64,000 nucleotides of DNA from Siphonodentalium dalli (GCA_032622095.1 CP136069.1:3437566-3501565), one strand, 5' to 3'; shown: positions 21,675 to 32,910, counted from the first letter of the stretch. The notes: generated by a model not told the origin, from the letters alone. Numbers and translations: made by a program.

Positions 21675-22274
21675 TAAAGGGATACTGTACCCAACATGTT
21701 GTTGTTGGTTTCTATAGTCTCCGAGTCGGAGAATAAGGTAACAATTTTTCCATTATTTGAAAGTCTGTTGAGTACGAAGTAGTGTTACGGATGGCAAATT
21801 TACCGGAATGCAAAAATACAAATTGTCGTTGTCGAGTAATTTTTGTTCAGTTTTCAACCAAATGAATCAAATTAAAGTTATATTATATGCATACTAGTCC
21901 CATATTCTCATTTAAGTTATTGTATCGTCACTAGTCAGTGAGTAGCTTGAGTTTTCTCCCCATATCATCATAATGTTTAAATGATCGTGTGTGCGATCGG
22001 TTTAACAATCCAGTATCCCTCAATTACTTTATTTGATTACTTCGTGTACACGGAAATTCGTAATTTAGTCGACGCCATTTTATGGCTCCAGTCATAAATT
22101 CAATTTATATCAAATTATTAACTTTTAAATTATTAAATTTTAAGATAGCCTATTGACCTGAGCGTTTACAGAATACATCTTCGACTCAAATTACTTATGT
22201 TTCTATATATTATCGATATTAGATCGTTGTTATCACCGGAAATTTAATGAAAATGGCGTACAGTACCCCTTTAA
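21675..22274. mobile_element. TTAA-flanked MITE inserted into the LINE (600 bp)
   Basis: Ends TTAAAGGGATACTGTACCC and GTACAGTACCCCTTTAA, flanked by TTAA at both sides. Removing it together with one TTAA restores the LINE reading frame, direct evidence for insertion at TTAA with target duplication. The ends resemble the hairpin element at 17421. Confidence 0.85.
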
Positions 22275-22550
22275 GTATTTCACTCATTGTGATCGTATTA
22301 TGTTGTCTGTTCGTGAATTTTGATAGTAATCGCCGTCGATCGGATGACAGTTTCTCGCATTCGAGAAGATAATGAAATTCATCTCCAATCTTTCTGGAGT
22401 TGCAGAGTGGACATAGTCGGTCAGTTTGTTCAGGTTTTCGCCATCGTCCTGTTTCAATCGGTAAATGGTGATTACTGGTTCTAAATTTACATAATGTAAT
22501 CCGGTTTACTACGTTCAACGTTAGATACCTTTCAAAAGATAAGTCATGCT
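22275..22550 (-). pseudogene. LINE fragment: C-terminal zinc-finger region
   Basis: The minus-strand frame reads FERYLTLNVVNRITLCKFRT, then LPIETGRW, then RLCPLCNSRKIGDEFHYLLE with the CxxC...H...C arrangement of the zf-RVT-like tail of many non-LTR RT proteins. It ends at the TTAA MITE. Its upstream neighbour in the same element is inverted (22551-23433). Confidence 0.8.
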
Positions 22551-23433
22551 TAAAGATTTGGTATATCTCCCCTATTATTCACACTGTATTTAAACGATTT
22601 ACAAGAATATTTACTTGATAACGACGTAGTGGGCTTAAAAACAATAGATCTAGAAATAGAGAATCGACTCAACTGTTATGTAAAAATATTCATGATTCTT
22701 TACGCCGATGATACGACAATCATGGCGGAAACCCCAAAAGTATTACAACAACAATTGGATCTCTTTGAAAAATATTGCAATAAATGGAAATTAACAGTGA
22801 ATATCGAGAAAACAAAAATTATCAACCTATCGAAGACCAGTCTTCCAAAAAAGACAAAATTTCTGTTCAAAGGTAGAAGAATCCAAACAGTAAATAAATT
22901 TAATTATCTTAGAATAATATTTTGCAAATCTGGAAATCTGCAAAAAAGGCTCTGGCAGAAAAAGCCACCAAAGCCATGTACTCAGTTATTGGAAAATCGC
23001 GGAAGCACTGTCTCTCGATCAAAACCCAACTTGATTTGTTCGACCTGCACGTTATGCCAATTTTATTATATGGTTGCGAGATTTGGGGTTTTGGTAACAA
23101 TGATATCTTGGAAAAAGTTCATCGAAAATTTATCAAGCATATTCTTAATCTCAGGCCATCTACTCCCAACTTTATGCTGTATGGGGAATGTGGGAGGCTA
23201 CCAATTGACGTGTATATAAACACGAGAATAATAAAATATTGGTGTAAAATTATGAACAGTGCGGAGGTAAGATATCCCAGAATACTTCTGAAATTAGCAC
23301 AGACTATGTTTGATATCAACGCGAATAACTTCCCTTTGTTACACAGAATCCATGATTTATTAGAACACTGTAACCAATTACATGCATGGCACATGGAGCG
23401 CATACCGGATACTGGTCAACTCGTTTCTGTCAA
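22551..23433 (+). pseudogene. LINE fragment: RT palm with YADD, inverted
   Basis: On the plus strand GISPLLFTLYLNDLQEYL leads to FMILYADDTTIMAE, the catalytic YADD box of reverse transcriptase, then WKLTVNIEKTKII and FNYL. A one-base frameshift near 22920-22950 moves to the frame ALAEKATKAMYSVIGKS, LLYGCEIWGFGNNDILEKVH. Flanking parts of the same protein lie on the minus strand, so this block has been flipped. Dead copy. Confidence 0.85.
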
Positions 23434-24170
23434 CTTGTCTGACACCAGCATGACAGGGGAAGTAGATGGATGTACGTCCATCTGCTTGAACACAGGATTT
23501 TATATGAGTATACATGTTGGTAATCACAGTGAATATTTTCCCATTGATCCCAGATTTCAAAAGTTTCATCCAAAGTCCTTGCCTCCACACCATGTCGAAT
23601 GCTTTTTGGAAGTCAATGAACGCGCACAATAATTTCTTGTTCAATTTTCTACTTATCTCAAATAATAGATTTAAAATGAAAATGTTGTCGGTAGTCGAAT
23701 AATATTTCCTGAAACCGGACTGACTTTCTGAGATAATGTCAAAATCATCAGTGAATTGTCCCAAACGATTGGATAAGATCTTAGTAAACAGTTTACCAAA
23801 ACAACTCAGAAGGGTGATCGGCCTATAATTACTGGGGTCGGTTGAGTCTCCCTTATTTTTGTAAAGAGGTACGATAGTACCTATCACCCAGTCTGCCGGT
23901 ATTATCCCTGTGTTTAATACTATGTTAAACAATTTGCAATATATGTCAATGAAAACATCAGAAGATGCTTTTATGTAGTCATTGAAAATAAGATCATGGC
24001 CGCTTGATTTGTTATTTTTGAGACCATTTATAGCTTGTCTTATTTCCTCTTCGGTGATCGGTCGGTTCAGGTCGGGATTCGCGTCTACTTTAAATAGTTC
24101 AGTTATATCCCGTGCGATTTATTTCATCAAAATTTTCCTGATCAAGTATGTCAAACACATTTTATACTGA
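23434..24170 (-). pseudogene. LINE fragment: N-terminal RT region
   Basis: The minus-strand frame reads ITEEEIRQAINGLKNNKSSG, then IVPLYKNKGDSTDPSNYRPI, FIDFQKAFDMVWRQGL and ends GVRQ at the inversion breakpoint. These are RT blocks 1-4 of non-LTR elements, with the first catalytic Asp in FIDF. A frameshift near 24110 breaks the upstream part. The element lies in the intron between the exons at 24727 and 17999. Confidence 0.85.
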
Positions 24171-24369
24171 GATCGCAGTTCATCATTTGTTTAATAAATG
24201 TTTTTATATAGTTTAAATATAGTTACTAATAATGTAACGTTGGGAATCTCGATTATGCAATATGTCTTCAGCCAATTTGGGGATATAGAGAAACTAAACT
24301 AAAAATGAAATAGAATATATGTCAAGAAGTTCTTAATAAATTTGATAATAAAGAAACTTTTCAGAGAAG

Positions 24370-24430
24370 ATGAGGCCTAAGCAGAATGAGGTCCCTCAGA
24401 GGGTGAATTGGGCAATGCTAGCCCGCTAGG
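24370..24430. repeat. Family G palindrome fragment
   Basis: GAGGCCTAAGCAGAATGAGG followed by CCCTCAGAGGGTGAATTGGG and GCTAGCCCGCTAGG, half of the 93-bp palindrome seen complete at 37278 and 45129. Confidence 0.65.
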
Positions 24431-24471
24431 ATTCCAAAATAGCATATGACATGGTTAAACCTCACCTTATA

Positions 24472-24684
24472 CAGTAATGCCCTAAGTAATCGACCTCTTA
24501 ACCAAAGCAGAATTATAGGTAACTTTTCAGGACTTAGTTGGAAATATGGCTTGTTGCCATTCATTGGAAAGCTTTGGCCGAGAGCTTTCCGATGAATGGC
24601 AACAAGCCATATTTCCGACTAATTCCTGAAAAGTTACCCATAATTCTGCTTTGGTAAAGAGGTCGATTACTTTGAGCATTACTG
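24472..24684. mobile_element. Mariner-like hairpin MITE (family M), complete
   Basis: CAGTAATGCCCTAAGTAATC ... GAGCATTACTG flanked by TA. It is a full-length hairpin lying 42 bp downstream (intron side) of the donor of the exon at 24727-24927. Confidence 0.85.
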
Positions 24685-24726
24685 TATATATATATGACAT
24701 ACACAGTGACTATGGTTAAACCTCAC

Positions 24727-24927
24727 CTTTGTAAATGCAGGTGTTGCTAATATATTGAGTGACTTTGTAAAGTTGTCGAGTGATTTGTCCCGACTTTTAC
24801 TTCTCGAGTTCTGTTGCTCTTCGACTTTATTTTTACTCTTTTCTTGAATACTCTCTCCTGATCTTTCCCTGCTTTTAATCGCCTTTTTCTCTTTCTTGCG
24901 GCCTCTTGATTTGTCATCACAAATGGC
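24727..24927 (-). CDS. Exon of SYCP2-like gene: Lys/Arg/Ser-rich
   Basis: The acceptor is TTTTACCAG and the donor AAG|GTGAGG; 67 whole codons, phase 0 on both sides. The peptide has RGRKKEKKAIKSRERSGES and SRSKSRDKSLDNFTKSL, a basic RS/KS-rich linker, and ends ILATPAFTK. The composition suggests a disordered, possibly DNA- or chromatin-contacting linker. No domain is recognised in this exon alone; it is assigned by strand, phase and style. The large LINE-bearing intron follows. Confidence 0.7.
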
Positions 24928-24958
24928 CTGGTAAAAAAAGACGATTGGATTTAGTCTA

Positions 24959-25357
24959 TTAACCCTTTACCCAACAGAAGGGCCCTGTGCCAATGCATTC
25001 TCTTATATATGCGAGTCGACCATAGGTCGCCTCGAATATATAAGAGAATGCATTGGCTTAACACATTAAAAATTATAAAATTGTTAAAGAATGTAAGAAA
25101 AAATGGTAAAAAGTGTTAAAACAAGATTTTTTTAGGCCAATGCATTCTCTTATATATGCGAGGCGACCTATGGTCGACTCGCATATATAAGAGAATGCAT
25201 TGGCACAGGGCATAACTGTAACCATCACAATGTGGTCAATGAGCCGGTTCCAATGATATCCATATTTGTATGGTTCTATTGAGACAGACCGGAGATTTTT
25301 TAGGCTGTTGAAGCTTTATTTGGCCGGTTTTGGCCGGTTTGTTGGGTAAAGGGTTAA
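24959..25357 (+). mobile_element. piggyBac-type MITE, family P copy 2
   Basis: TTAACCCTTTACCCAACAGA ... GTTGGGTAAAGGGTTAA, 399 bp, two palindromes, opposite orientation to copy 1. Confidence 0.85.
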
Positions 25358-25488
25358 CTCGTTCTTTACTAAATACTCATTGACGGGTAAGTACATACAT
25401 CAGGAAATGTTTCACATAATAACTTCAACAAACAATCATTTGTTGAACTTATTATCTGAACATTTCCCACCAAAGAACATGACCAACA

Positions 25489-26028
25489 GCAGAATTATGG
25501 GTAACTTTTCAGGATTTAACCCTTTACCCAACAAACCGGCCAAATAAAGCTTCAACAGCCTGATATATCTTCGGTCTGTCTCAATAGAACCATACAAATA
25601 TGCATATCATTGGAACCGGCTCCTTGACCACATTGTGATAGTTACAGTTATGCCCTGTGCCAATGCATTCTCTTATATATGCGAGTCGACCATAGGTCGC
25701 CTCGCATATATAAGAGAATGCATTGGCCTAAAAAAAATCTTTTTTTAACACTTTTTACCATTTTTTCTTACATTCTTTAACAATTTTATAATTTTTAATG
25801 TGTTATATAAGCCTATGGTCGACTCGCATATATAAGAGAATGCATTGGCACATGGCCCTTCTGTTGGGTAAAGGGTTAAGTGGAATATGGCTTGTTGCCA
25901 TTCGTCTGAAAGTTCTCAGTGAGAGCTTTCCGATGAATGGCAACAAGTCATATTTCCGACTAAATCCTGAAAAGTTACCCATAATTCTCCTGTGGTTAAG
26001 GAGTCGATTATTTAGGGCATTACTGTCA
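25489..26028. mobile_element. Family M MITE split by a family P element
   Basis: The left arm AGCAGAATTATGGGTAACTT ends in AGGATT at 25515; the right part resumes after 25879 with GTGGAATATGGCTTGTTGCC and runs to GGGCATTACTG. The outer left end is missing. Confidence 0.75.
25516..25879 (-). mobile_element. piggyBac-type MITE, family P copy 3 (364 bp)
   Basis: TTAA-bounded copy with a shortened second palindrome, inserted in the arm of a family M MITE. It dates family P activity here as later than that M copy. Confidence 0.85.
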
Positions 26029-26261
26029 GGGTTCGCAAGTGAGTTTTTAATTAAGGGATGTGAACTAACTAGTGAAACACATTTTATCACATAATTTGGC
26101 CATAAAAGCAGTTTCATAATTATCGGTAATAGACACGTTTAATATCAGCGCGTGCGATGACGTCACAGCGTTCTTCAAATAACTTGCGATCGCTGTAGTT
26201 TATGATTGTTGTTTTCGATGAATATTTCGCGTTGCTTCGGGTTTATTTGATCATGTGATAA

Positions 26262-26405
26262 AAGGTATCACACACTCGTCCTATTTTATACGTAATTTAT
26301 CAACCTCGTCCTCTAAATTCTATTTGAGCCTCGGTAAACCTCGGCTCAAATCGAATTTAGTGAACTCGGTTGATAAATTCCGTATAAAATAGAAACTCAT
26401 GTGAG
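26262..26405. repeat. Imperfect 140-bp inverted repeat
   Basis: TATTTTATACGTAATTTATC, AACCTCG and AATTCTATTTGAGCC are mirrored by GGCTCAAATCGAATTTAG, ACTCGGTTGATAAATTCC and GTATAAAATA. A foldback sequence with no gene. Confidence 0.7.
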
Positions 26406-26780
26406 ATCCTCTATATCCAGCATGGGTTATTCGTTACGTGTGCCGAATTACAGACAATAATATGGGAAACCAAAACAAGAAATATATCAATTAATTTATA
26501 TGTAGCGCTAATCGAACGTGGTTAAAATGTGAGTCGGAAAAAAACTATGTTCTCATAGGTCGCCTCCAGACCTGTTAAGTTTTGAAAATGTCAATCCGGG
26601 GAAATTTTTGCAGGAGGTATGCCCAAATATGTTCATGTTCCAAAAATCATTTTATGATGAAGATTACATAGTTTTTATGAGTTTCTGTTTGTGTTTATTT
26701 TATAAATATATAGACCTAAATAAAATGGTAATGAATGTCCTGTTGGTAGTTCTAATAGAGCTCCTGTGAGTGGGAGATGC

Positions 26781-27512
26781 CACCATTTATTGAAGAGAAA
26801 GAAGCAGACACTTCATATAAACTAAGTGAAAATACTCAGAATTTCACCGGATACAGCTGGATATGCACGAAACCGAAAGTACAATGTATAAAATCGGAAT
26901 AAACCACAAAATGGACTTGTCTTACCGTTTAACTCCCAAAAGAAATGCACACATTCCACAATTTATTAACAAATTTTAAGAAGCAGAAACTTCATTTAAA
27001 TAAGTAAAAACGAACCCGAGTTACAAAGGTTACAACCGGGCATGAATGGGTGAAAACGAAAGTACAAAATGACCTGTCTTACAATTTTACCCGCAAATGA
27101 AATGTACTCGTTCCTTTCGCAATTTTCACTAATCCGTTTCTAAGACCTGTTCATCAATTATGGCTAATAATACAGCTGCATACTTGTGATTATAAGTATT
27201 GTATACTATAACAACACCCTGTATGTGTGTGGCTTCACCAGAGTGTGAAAATCAATTAATATCAATCAGAGCATCGAAAGTTAATGTTGATGAGTGGGTA
27301 TTTACGGTACCGGAAATAAGGAAACCACTGTCATTTGGGAAAACCCCGCAATTTCACGAATTCGAAAAATAAAAAAACATCGTTTTTTGGGGATTTGAAT
27401 GCGGGGTGTTGCTGAATCCGGGAGATATTGGGGGTTATCCGTATTTGCGGAATTGCTGTGGCAATTTTAATCCGGGAGTCTCACGGACAATCCGTGAAAC
27501 TTAACAGCTCTG
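26781..27512 (-). mobile_element. ORF-less copy of the repeat at 7845-9495
   Basis: Carries, in reverse, the same left end (CAGAGCTGTT, GAGACTCCCGGAT) and both ~155-bp 3' units with AATAAATGG. The reading frame is absent: the text runs straight across the CAATATGTATAA-type repeat that flanks the ORF segment in the other copy. Confidence 0.7.
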
Positions 27513-27662
27513 GTCGCCTCGCATATATCAGAGAATGCATCTGATGTTTCGTAAATTTTTCCCCAATTATACGTGCAATTAAATTTGGCAAATATTTTTT
27601 TAATTTGGCAAAAAATTTGGCAAGAGAAAATTCTCGTCCAGCGCCAACCCTGTTTACTGTAC

Positions 27663-27746
27663 CTTGTAGATTGGTGTCTGCACGACGTTTGGCTGAGACG
27701 AAACATCATTAAAGCTGAAATTGAAGTTAGCCAAATCATCTGTGTT
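27663..27746 (-). CDS. Exon of SYCP2-like gene (28 codons)
   Basis: The acceptor is ATCTTTCAG and the donor AAG|GTACAG; phase 0 on both sides. The peptide is TDDLANFNFSFNDVSSQ, then PNVVQTPIYK. The NFxF pattern resembles LNFNF in the exon at 30119, suggesting a repeated short motif. A second frame is also open, but only this one keeps phase with the exons on either side. Confidence 0.65.
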
Positions 27747-27912
27747 CTGAAAGATAAGAAAAATTTAATTACACACCCATAAGTTTACTTACTTGTATTA
27801 AAATTCATCAAACTATTTATTTTTATGCACCCATCAGTATTTAAAACTGAGCGAAAAATAGTATGGCTCAAAGAGTTTAGAAAACAAACAGAAAAAATAC
27901 AGGGGTTTTGTA

Positions 27913-28290
27913 TTAAAGGTACTCAATCTGATTAAGCACCCCTAAATTACAATTTCTTTGGCTTCGGGGATAAAAAATATTTGATTCGAGTCGAGAAACC
28001 CACCATTCAAAACTGTTTGAAAAAAAATTTGTTAATTTTTCAGATCTGGTCCACTTACACGTGCTCAAATGGACAAACTGCGGGTGTAAGATGGATAACT
28101 CTAAAATCAAGTGGTTATTATTGTTAGTAGTATCCACTTGATTTCTGAGTTAACCATCTTACACCCGCAGTTTGTCCGTAATTTGTCTGTTTGAGCACGT
28201 GTGGATTCCTCGACTCGAATCAAATATCTTTTACCCCGTAGCCAAAGAAATAGTAATTTATGGGTGCTCAATTGGATTGAGTACCTTTAA
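27913..28290. mobile_element. TTAA-flanked family E element (378 bp)
   Basis: TTAAAGGTACTCAATCTGAT ... TTGAGTACCTTTAA, with palindromic arms meeting near ATTGTTAGTAGTATCC. Confidence 0.8.
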
Positions 28291-28367
28291 AGGTGGATTA
28301 TCTATCTATGTTACATGTGTGTCTGTCTGTCTGTAACTCTGTCACTCTTTTGGCACGTTTAAAGGTA

Positions 28368-28581
28368 TAGTAATGCTCTAAGTAATCGACCCCTTAACCA
28401 CAGCAGAATTATGGGTAACTTTTCAGGATTTAGTCTGAAATATGGCTTGTTGTCATTCATAGGAAAGCTCTCCGACAGCTGCTTTCCGATGAATGGCAAC
28501 AAGCCATATTTCCGACTAAATCCTGAAAAGTTACCCATAATTCTGCTGTGGTTAAGGGGTCGATTACTTAGAGCATTACTG
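28368..28581. mobile_element. Mariner-like hairpin MITE (family M), complete
   Basis: TAGTAATGCTCTAAGTAATC ... GAGCATTACTG with TA on both sides; both arms are full and almost identical. Confidence 0.85.
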
Positions 28582-28589
28582 TATGTCAC

Positions 28590-29250
28590 CCTCATGTCCG
28601 ATTGGCCCAAATTTTAACGTCCTGCAGCGCATCTTAGAATACGACATGTAAATTTAAAGATAAATCAGATCAAGACACCCTGAGATATAACGTGTTTGCC
28701 AAAGGTAATTAAGGCGATAGCGGCATTATTATAATTAACACACCAAATTCAAATTCTGGACAAACTCCGTGCAGTTTGCCGACTTTCTTTATATTATTAT
28801 CAGCGTGATGATATTTTGCTGCAAGTAGTGTTTGTCACCCGTCATATTTGACAGGCAATTACTTAGATGCTTAAATCCTCCTCACGGACATCAACAGTTT
28901 AAGCGACGACACTATATAGCTACATATTCTGTATTTATATAGTTTCGTGGGTATATAATAATAAATATGAAATGAAGACCATTGTGTGGAAACAATTCTA
29001 TCGATTAATATTGATTTTATTTTGAATATTTTCTTATATAATGCGATGATCAAGTGAGTCATATATTTGTTACTATTTTTAAAACAGACAGTTGAGGCGA
29101 TATCACATAGTAATAGAGATTATAACACACATTGCTACAATACGAACATGAAATGTCCAAGATTGATTGTTTTTATTGTTTTATTCCATAGTTAAAAGCG
29201 ATAATGAGTCTAATTAACGTTTATGACAAAATTTACACAATAAAATTTCT
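28590..29250. other. Intron, no feature seen
   Basis: AT-rich intronic sequence without a supported exon or a repeat recognised elsewhere in the window. Confidence 0.4.
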
Positions 29251-29258
29251 GGTCTCTG

Positions 29259-29850
29259 TTAACAGTAACCACTATTGGTTGTTAGTGACCCGGGCAGATG
29301 TGTCACCTTGCCAGGCACCCAGATAAAATTCAAGGCCATTTTCAAGGCTGAAAAACTCTGCCGAGCATGTGGATCACCCCACCAACCATGAACACATTGT
29401 GAGTATTCTGGCCTGTTTAACCATTGATTGTTGAAAGTACATTTCCCCATTGTTGGAAAATAAAAAGAACTTGCAAAGCGAAAAATTATTTCTCAGAAAA
29501 GCTTGTGCTTTTACAAACAAAACAACATGCACACACATCACAAGTTCATGCGGTACCGGTTAGGTATAGTTGCGTACATCACTTTACGTGCTTTTAGCTC
29601 AACATAATGAAGTGAGGCATCAGTTCGCTGTACTTGTGTTCGATTTGCATTCCCCGATAGAAAGTCCGCAATCAAATGACACTGAATCGGTTGTTTCCCA
29701 CATCAAACTCCATGATGACTAGAATTCAAGTACTTTTCAAGCTAATAGCGTGAAATTCAAGTAATTTTCAAGGAATAAAATTCATTCAAGGATTTTCCAA
29801 TACAAGCGGAAAAATCAAGTACTTTTCAAGGCCTGTATGAGCCCTGAGAA
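29259..29850 (-). mobile_element. hAT-like transposon 5' fragment
   Basis: The outer end at about 29850 reads CAGGGCTCATACAGGCCTTG on the minus strand and is followed by repeated CTTGAAAAGTACTTGA and CTTGAAAATTACTTGAA words, a well-known style of hAT 5' ends. From 29450 a frame reads MGKCTFNNQWLNRPEYSQCV, like the opening of zinc-finger hAT proteins (KxxFxxxWL). It decays within 63 codons. Assignment is by recognition only. Confidence 0.5.
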
Positions 29851-30118
29851 TTGTTGAATATTACTAGTATAATAACTACATGTAGTTGTACTCAGTTCTT
29901 GAAAGTTTCATACAGCCACTGGCTTTTATTTGAATCGTCCAGATTTAATAGCCAAACACTGTGAAAATGACAACTTTGGATAAAATAACAGTACTGTTTC
30001 GTAAAAAACATCAGTTTGCTCTACCAACATCATAGGAATTCAGCAGGAACCACCAACATCATAGGAAATTAGCAGGAAAACTTTACCAAATGTGAATATT
30101 GTTACGGGTATATTATAC

Positions 30119-30184
30119 CTGAGGTTTTGGTGTCAAAATGCATCTGGACGTTCTGTTATCGAAGTTAAAGTTCAAATTCTCCAG
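30119..30184 (-). CDS. Exon of SYCP2-like gene (22 codons)
   Basis: The acceptor is TACTTTCAG and the donor CTCAG|GTATAA; phase 0 at both ends. The peptide is LENLNFNFDNRTSRCILTP then KPQ. Too short for a domain; its support comes from splice sites, phase and the LxNFxF similarity with the next exon at 27663. Confidence 0.6.
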
Positions 30185-30248
30185 CTGAAAGTATTCAAAC
30201 ACTTGGCTATCATGGCAGAATTAGAAAATTATATTGAAGTGCAAATTA

Positions 30249-30355
30249 CAGTAATGCCGTAAGTAATCGACCTCTTAACCAAAGCAGAATTATGGGTAAC
30301 TTTTCAGGATTTAGTCGGAAATATGGCTTGTTCCCATTCATCGGAAAGCTCTCCT
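30249..30355. mobile_element. Family M MITE, left half
   Basis: ACAGTAATGCCGTAAGTAAT through AAGCAGAATTATGGGTAACT to GGAAAGCTCTC, then joined to a family G palindrome. Confidence 0.7.
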
Positions 30356-30364
30356 TACAACTCA

Positions 30365-30462
30365 GCAGAATGAGGTTCCCAGAGGGTAAATTTGGTAATG
30401 CTAGCCTGCTATGCGAGGTAGCATCATTAAATTCACCCTCTGGGGACCTCATTCTGCAAATG
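30365..30462. repeat. Family G palindrome
   Basis: GCAGAATGAGGTTCCCAGAG with its inverse CTCTGGGGACCTCATTCTGC about 90 bp on; a foldback unit. Confidence 0.75.
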
Positions 30463-30957
30463 ACAGACGCGCTATTTCAAGGCTTGTTCTTGTCGCTTAT
30501 AGGGGTCTTTGCATTATTGTAAAGTCTATTGTGCACACATTAATATGGTTAGGTGATACAATTTAACAAAATCCATTGTTGATTACTTTTCATGAAATAA
30601 ATTATTTCAAATGGGAGGAATTGCGGCAATTAAATTACTTGCCCATCGAAAATTGCATTGCTCGACCAATCAAAAGCTTCCTGCAAAATCAATAATTAGT
30701 CACAATTTATCAATTATGAATACAAGCCCTGCCCATTATTTTTAATTGCTGCTAAAAATCTACAAAGCTTATTTAACCACAGAAAAGACGTTTTAGCATT
30801 TTCTGCCTGTTAATGAATTATGGCGATTGTTAACACATATGGGCATGTCACACGTCAATCAAACAGTAAACAGTGCCTTATATTCTGAATCATGAATAAT
30901 AATGAGCTGTCGCGAGCTGGGCATTACCTCTTCATCAAAAATTAAGTGGGCCTTTAA
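30463..30957. other. AT-rich intron ending in an AAGTGGGCCTTTAA terminus
   Basis: No exon was seen. The last bases match the right end of the element at 19735-20695, so a related TTAA element probably ends here; its left end was not located. Confidence 0.4.
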
Positions 30958-31115
30958 CCACCGCAGAATTATGGGTAATTTTTCAGGATTTAGTCGGAAA
31001 TATGGCTTGTCGCTATTCATCGGAAAGTTCTCACTCAGAGCTTTCTAATGAATGGCAACAAGCCATATTTCTGACTAAATCCTGAAAATTACCGATAATT
31101 CTGCTGTGGTTAGGA
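30958..31115. mobile_element. Family M MITE, ends missing
   Basis: CCGCAGAATTATGGGTAATT, the hairpin centre at GTTCTCACTCAGAGC, and the inverse arm to TAATTCTGCTGTGGTTAGGA. Confidence 0.7.
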
Positions 31116-31145
31116 GTCTTTTTAATCAGGGACATTTAATCTTAC

Positions 31146-31250
31146 CCTTTCTAAAGAGACAACCGGCGTAAATGAAACATTAGTGTGGAGATTGGAATGA
31201 TGAGTTCTTGTGTAAGACTTGTTCGGTTTCTTCTTTGATTTTCCATGGTT
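31146..31250 (-). CDS. Exon of SYCP2-like gene (35 codons)
   Basis: The acceptor is TTGGATACAG and the donor AAAGG|GTAAGA; 35 whole codons, phase 0 on both sides. The peptide is NHGKSKKKPNKSYTRTHHSN, then LHTNVSFTPVVSLER: basic, then a more hydrophobic TPVV segment resembling the TPAFTK and TPIYK ends of neighbouring exons. The exon before it (37021) ends with two spare bases, so an exon with phase 2-0 should lie in between but was not found. Confidence 0.6.
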
Positions 31251-31334
31251 CTGTATCCAACTAATTTCATTCCTGGAAGTAATTAATGCAAATTTATAGT
31301 ACATCATTACCCTTGCGCTGGTGCAACAATAAAG

Positions 31335-31640
31335 ACCCTGTGCCAATGCATTCTCTTATATATGTGAGTCGACCATAGGTCGCCTCGCATATATAAGAGA
31401 ATGCATTGGCCTAACAATTTTTTATCCTTTTTTATAAATTTTTCTTACATTCTTTAACAATTTTTATAATTTTTTCTTGCATTCTTTAACAATTTTTATT
31501 ATTTTTTATCATTATTTCTTACATTCTTTAACAATTATAAAAAATAATATAAAATTTTCTAGGCCAATGAATTCTCTTATATTTGCGAGGTGACCTATGG
31601 CCGACTCGCATATATAAGAGCATGCATTGGCACAGGGTTT
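31335..31640. mobile_element. Palindrome pair with AT-rich linker (P-related)
   Basis: Two 75-bp palindromes (31340-31412 and 31558-31637) in the ACCCTGTGCCAATGCATTCT context, separated by four TTCTTACATTCTTTAACAAT units. Confidence 0.7.
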
Positions 31641-31693
31641 TCACAAAATTTCAGAGTTAACTCTTTCATGACTGGAGTTTCCTGAAATTTTTC

Positions 31694-32060
31694 GTTAACC
31701 ACAGAATTATAGGTAATTTTTCAGGATTTAGTCGAAAATATGGCTTTTTGCCATTCATCGGAAAGCTCTCACTGAGAGCTCTCCAATGAATGGCAACAAG
31801 CCATATTTCCATCATTACCCTTTGATGATTAAATAGGACCCCCTCCCACAAATGACTGAATAGGAATCTGCAGGGACATTTTAATCTTACCCTTACACTA
31901 GTGCAACATTAAATACCCTGTGCCAATGCATTCTCTTATATATGCGATTCGACCATAGGTCGCCTCGCATATATAAGAGAATGCATTGGCCTAACAAGGG
32001 AAAAGTTACCCATAATTCTGCTGTGTTTAAGGAGTCGATTACTTAGGGCATTACTGTAGG
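31694..32060. mobile_element. Family M MITE broken by a palindrome element
   Basis: The M hairpin at 31694-31812, a P-type palindrome at 31918-31996 and an M tail at 32005-32060 ending GGGCATTACTGTAGG. Order and spacing indicate nested insertion plus loss. Confidence 0.6.
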
Positions 32061-32139
32061 ACCCCCTCCCACAAATGACTGAATAGGAATCCTATGTCTT
32101 CTACACAAGCCTGAGTTTAGTGTGCCTATCATTAGCAGA

Positions 32140-32530
32140 ATGAGGTCCACTGAGGGTGAGGCTATCCTGCATCGTGGGCTAACATAACTAAATCCCCCCT
32201 CTAGGGACCTCATCTGCTTAGGCCTCCTCTTCTCTGGAAAGTTAATATCAAATTTCTATAGAAACTTCTTCACAAAGATTCTATTTCTTTTTAGTTTAGT
32301 TTCCCTATATCCCCAAATTAGCAGACAACACATTGCATAATCGAGGTGTAAAACCAATAGGTGTAAATCACAATATTCACCATTTGGGAACTTCAAGTCT
32401 CCCATAGCAATTGAGGCCTTGCAGAATGAGGTCCCCAGAGGGTGAATTTGGTGATGCTAGCCCACTATTCGGGATAGCATCAATAAATTCACCCACTGGG
32501 GACATCAATCTTCAAATAACAGGCACACTA
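32140..32530. repeat. Family G palindromes with their flanks
   Basis: Decayed copy at 32145-32218 and better copy at 32423-32505 (GCAGAATGAGGTCCCCAGAG ... CACTGGGGACATCA). Between them CTATATCCCCAAATTAGCAG matches flanks seen at 37470 and 45030 in the opposite sense. Confidence 0.65.
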
Positions 32531-32910
32531 AACTCAGGCAACCTAGCACAGTAAGCGGTGATAATTATGTTCAAATTTATTATGTTGTACAGGAATGACC
32601 TAAATAATCAACTCCTTAACCACAGCAGAACTATGATAAACTCAGAGAAGACCCAAACAAAGTCACGAAGTCAAATCAGTTTCTAGTTTGAAATTTGAGA
32701 GCTTTCCGATGAATGGCAACAAGCCATATTTCCGACTAAATCCTGAAAAATTACGGAAAATGAAGGAATGCATGGAATTATAGTGGTTAGCAAGCCTGAG
32801 TTAAGTGTAAACTGTCTTTTGCAGAATGAGGTCTCCAGAGGGTGAATTTAGTGATAGTATAGTGGGCTAGCATCACCAAATTCACCATATTAAGTGATAA
32901 GACCGAGATA

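Noticed and set aside
28359-28617. Frames with NGNKPYFRLNPEKLPIILLW on both strands
   Set aside because: Translation of the family M hairpin arms; identical at all copies.
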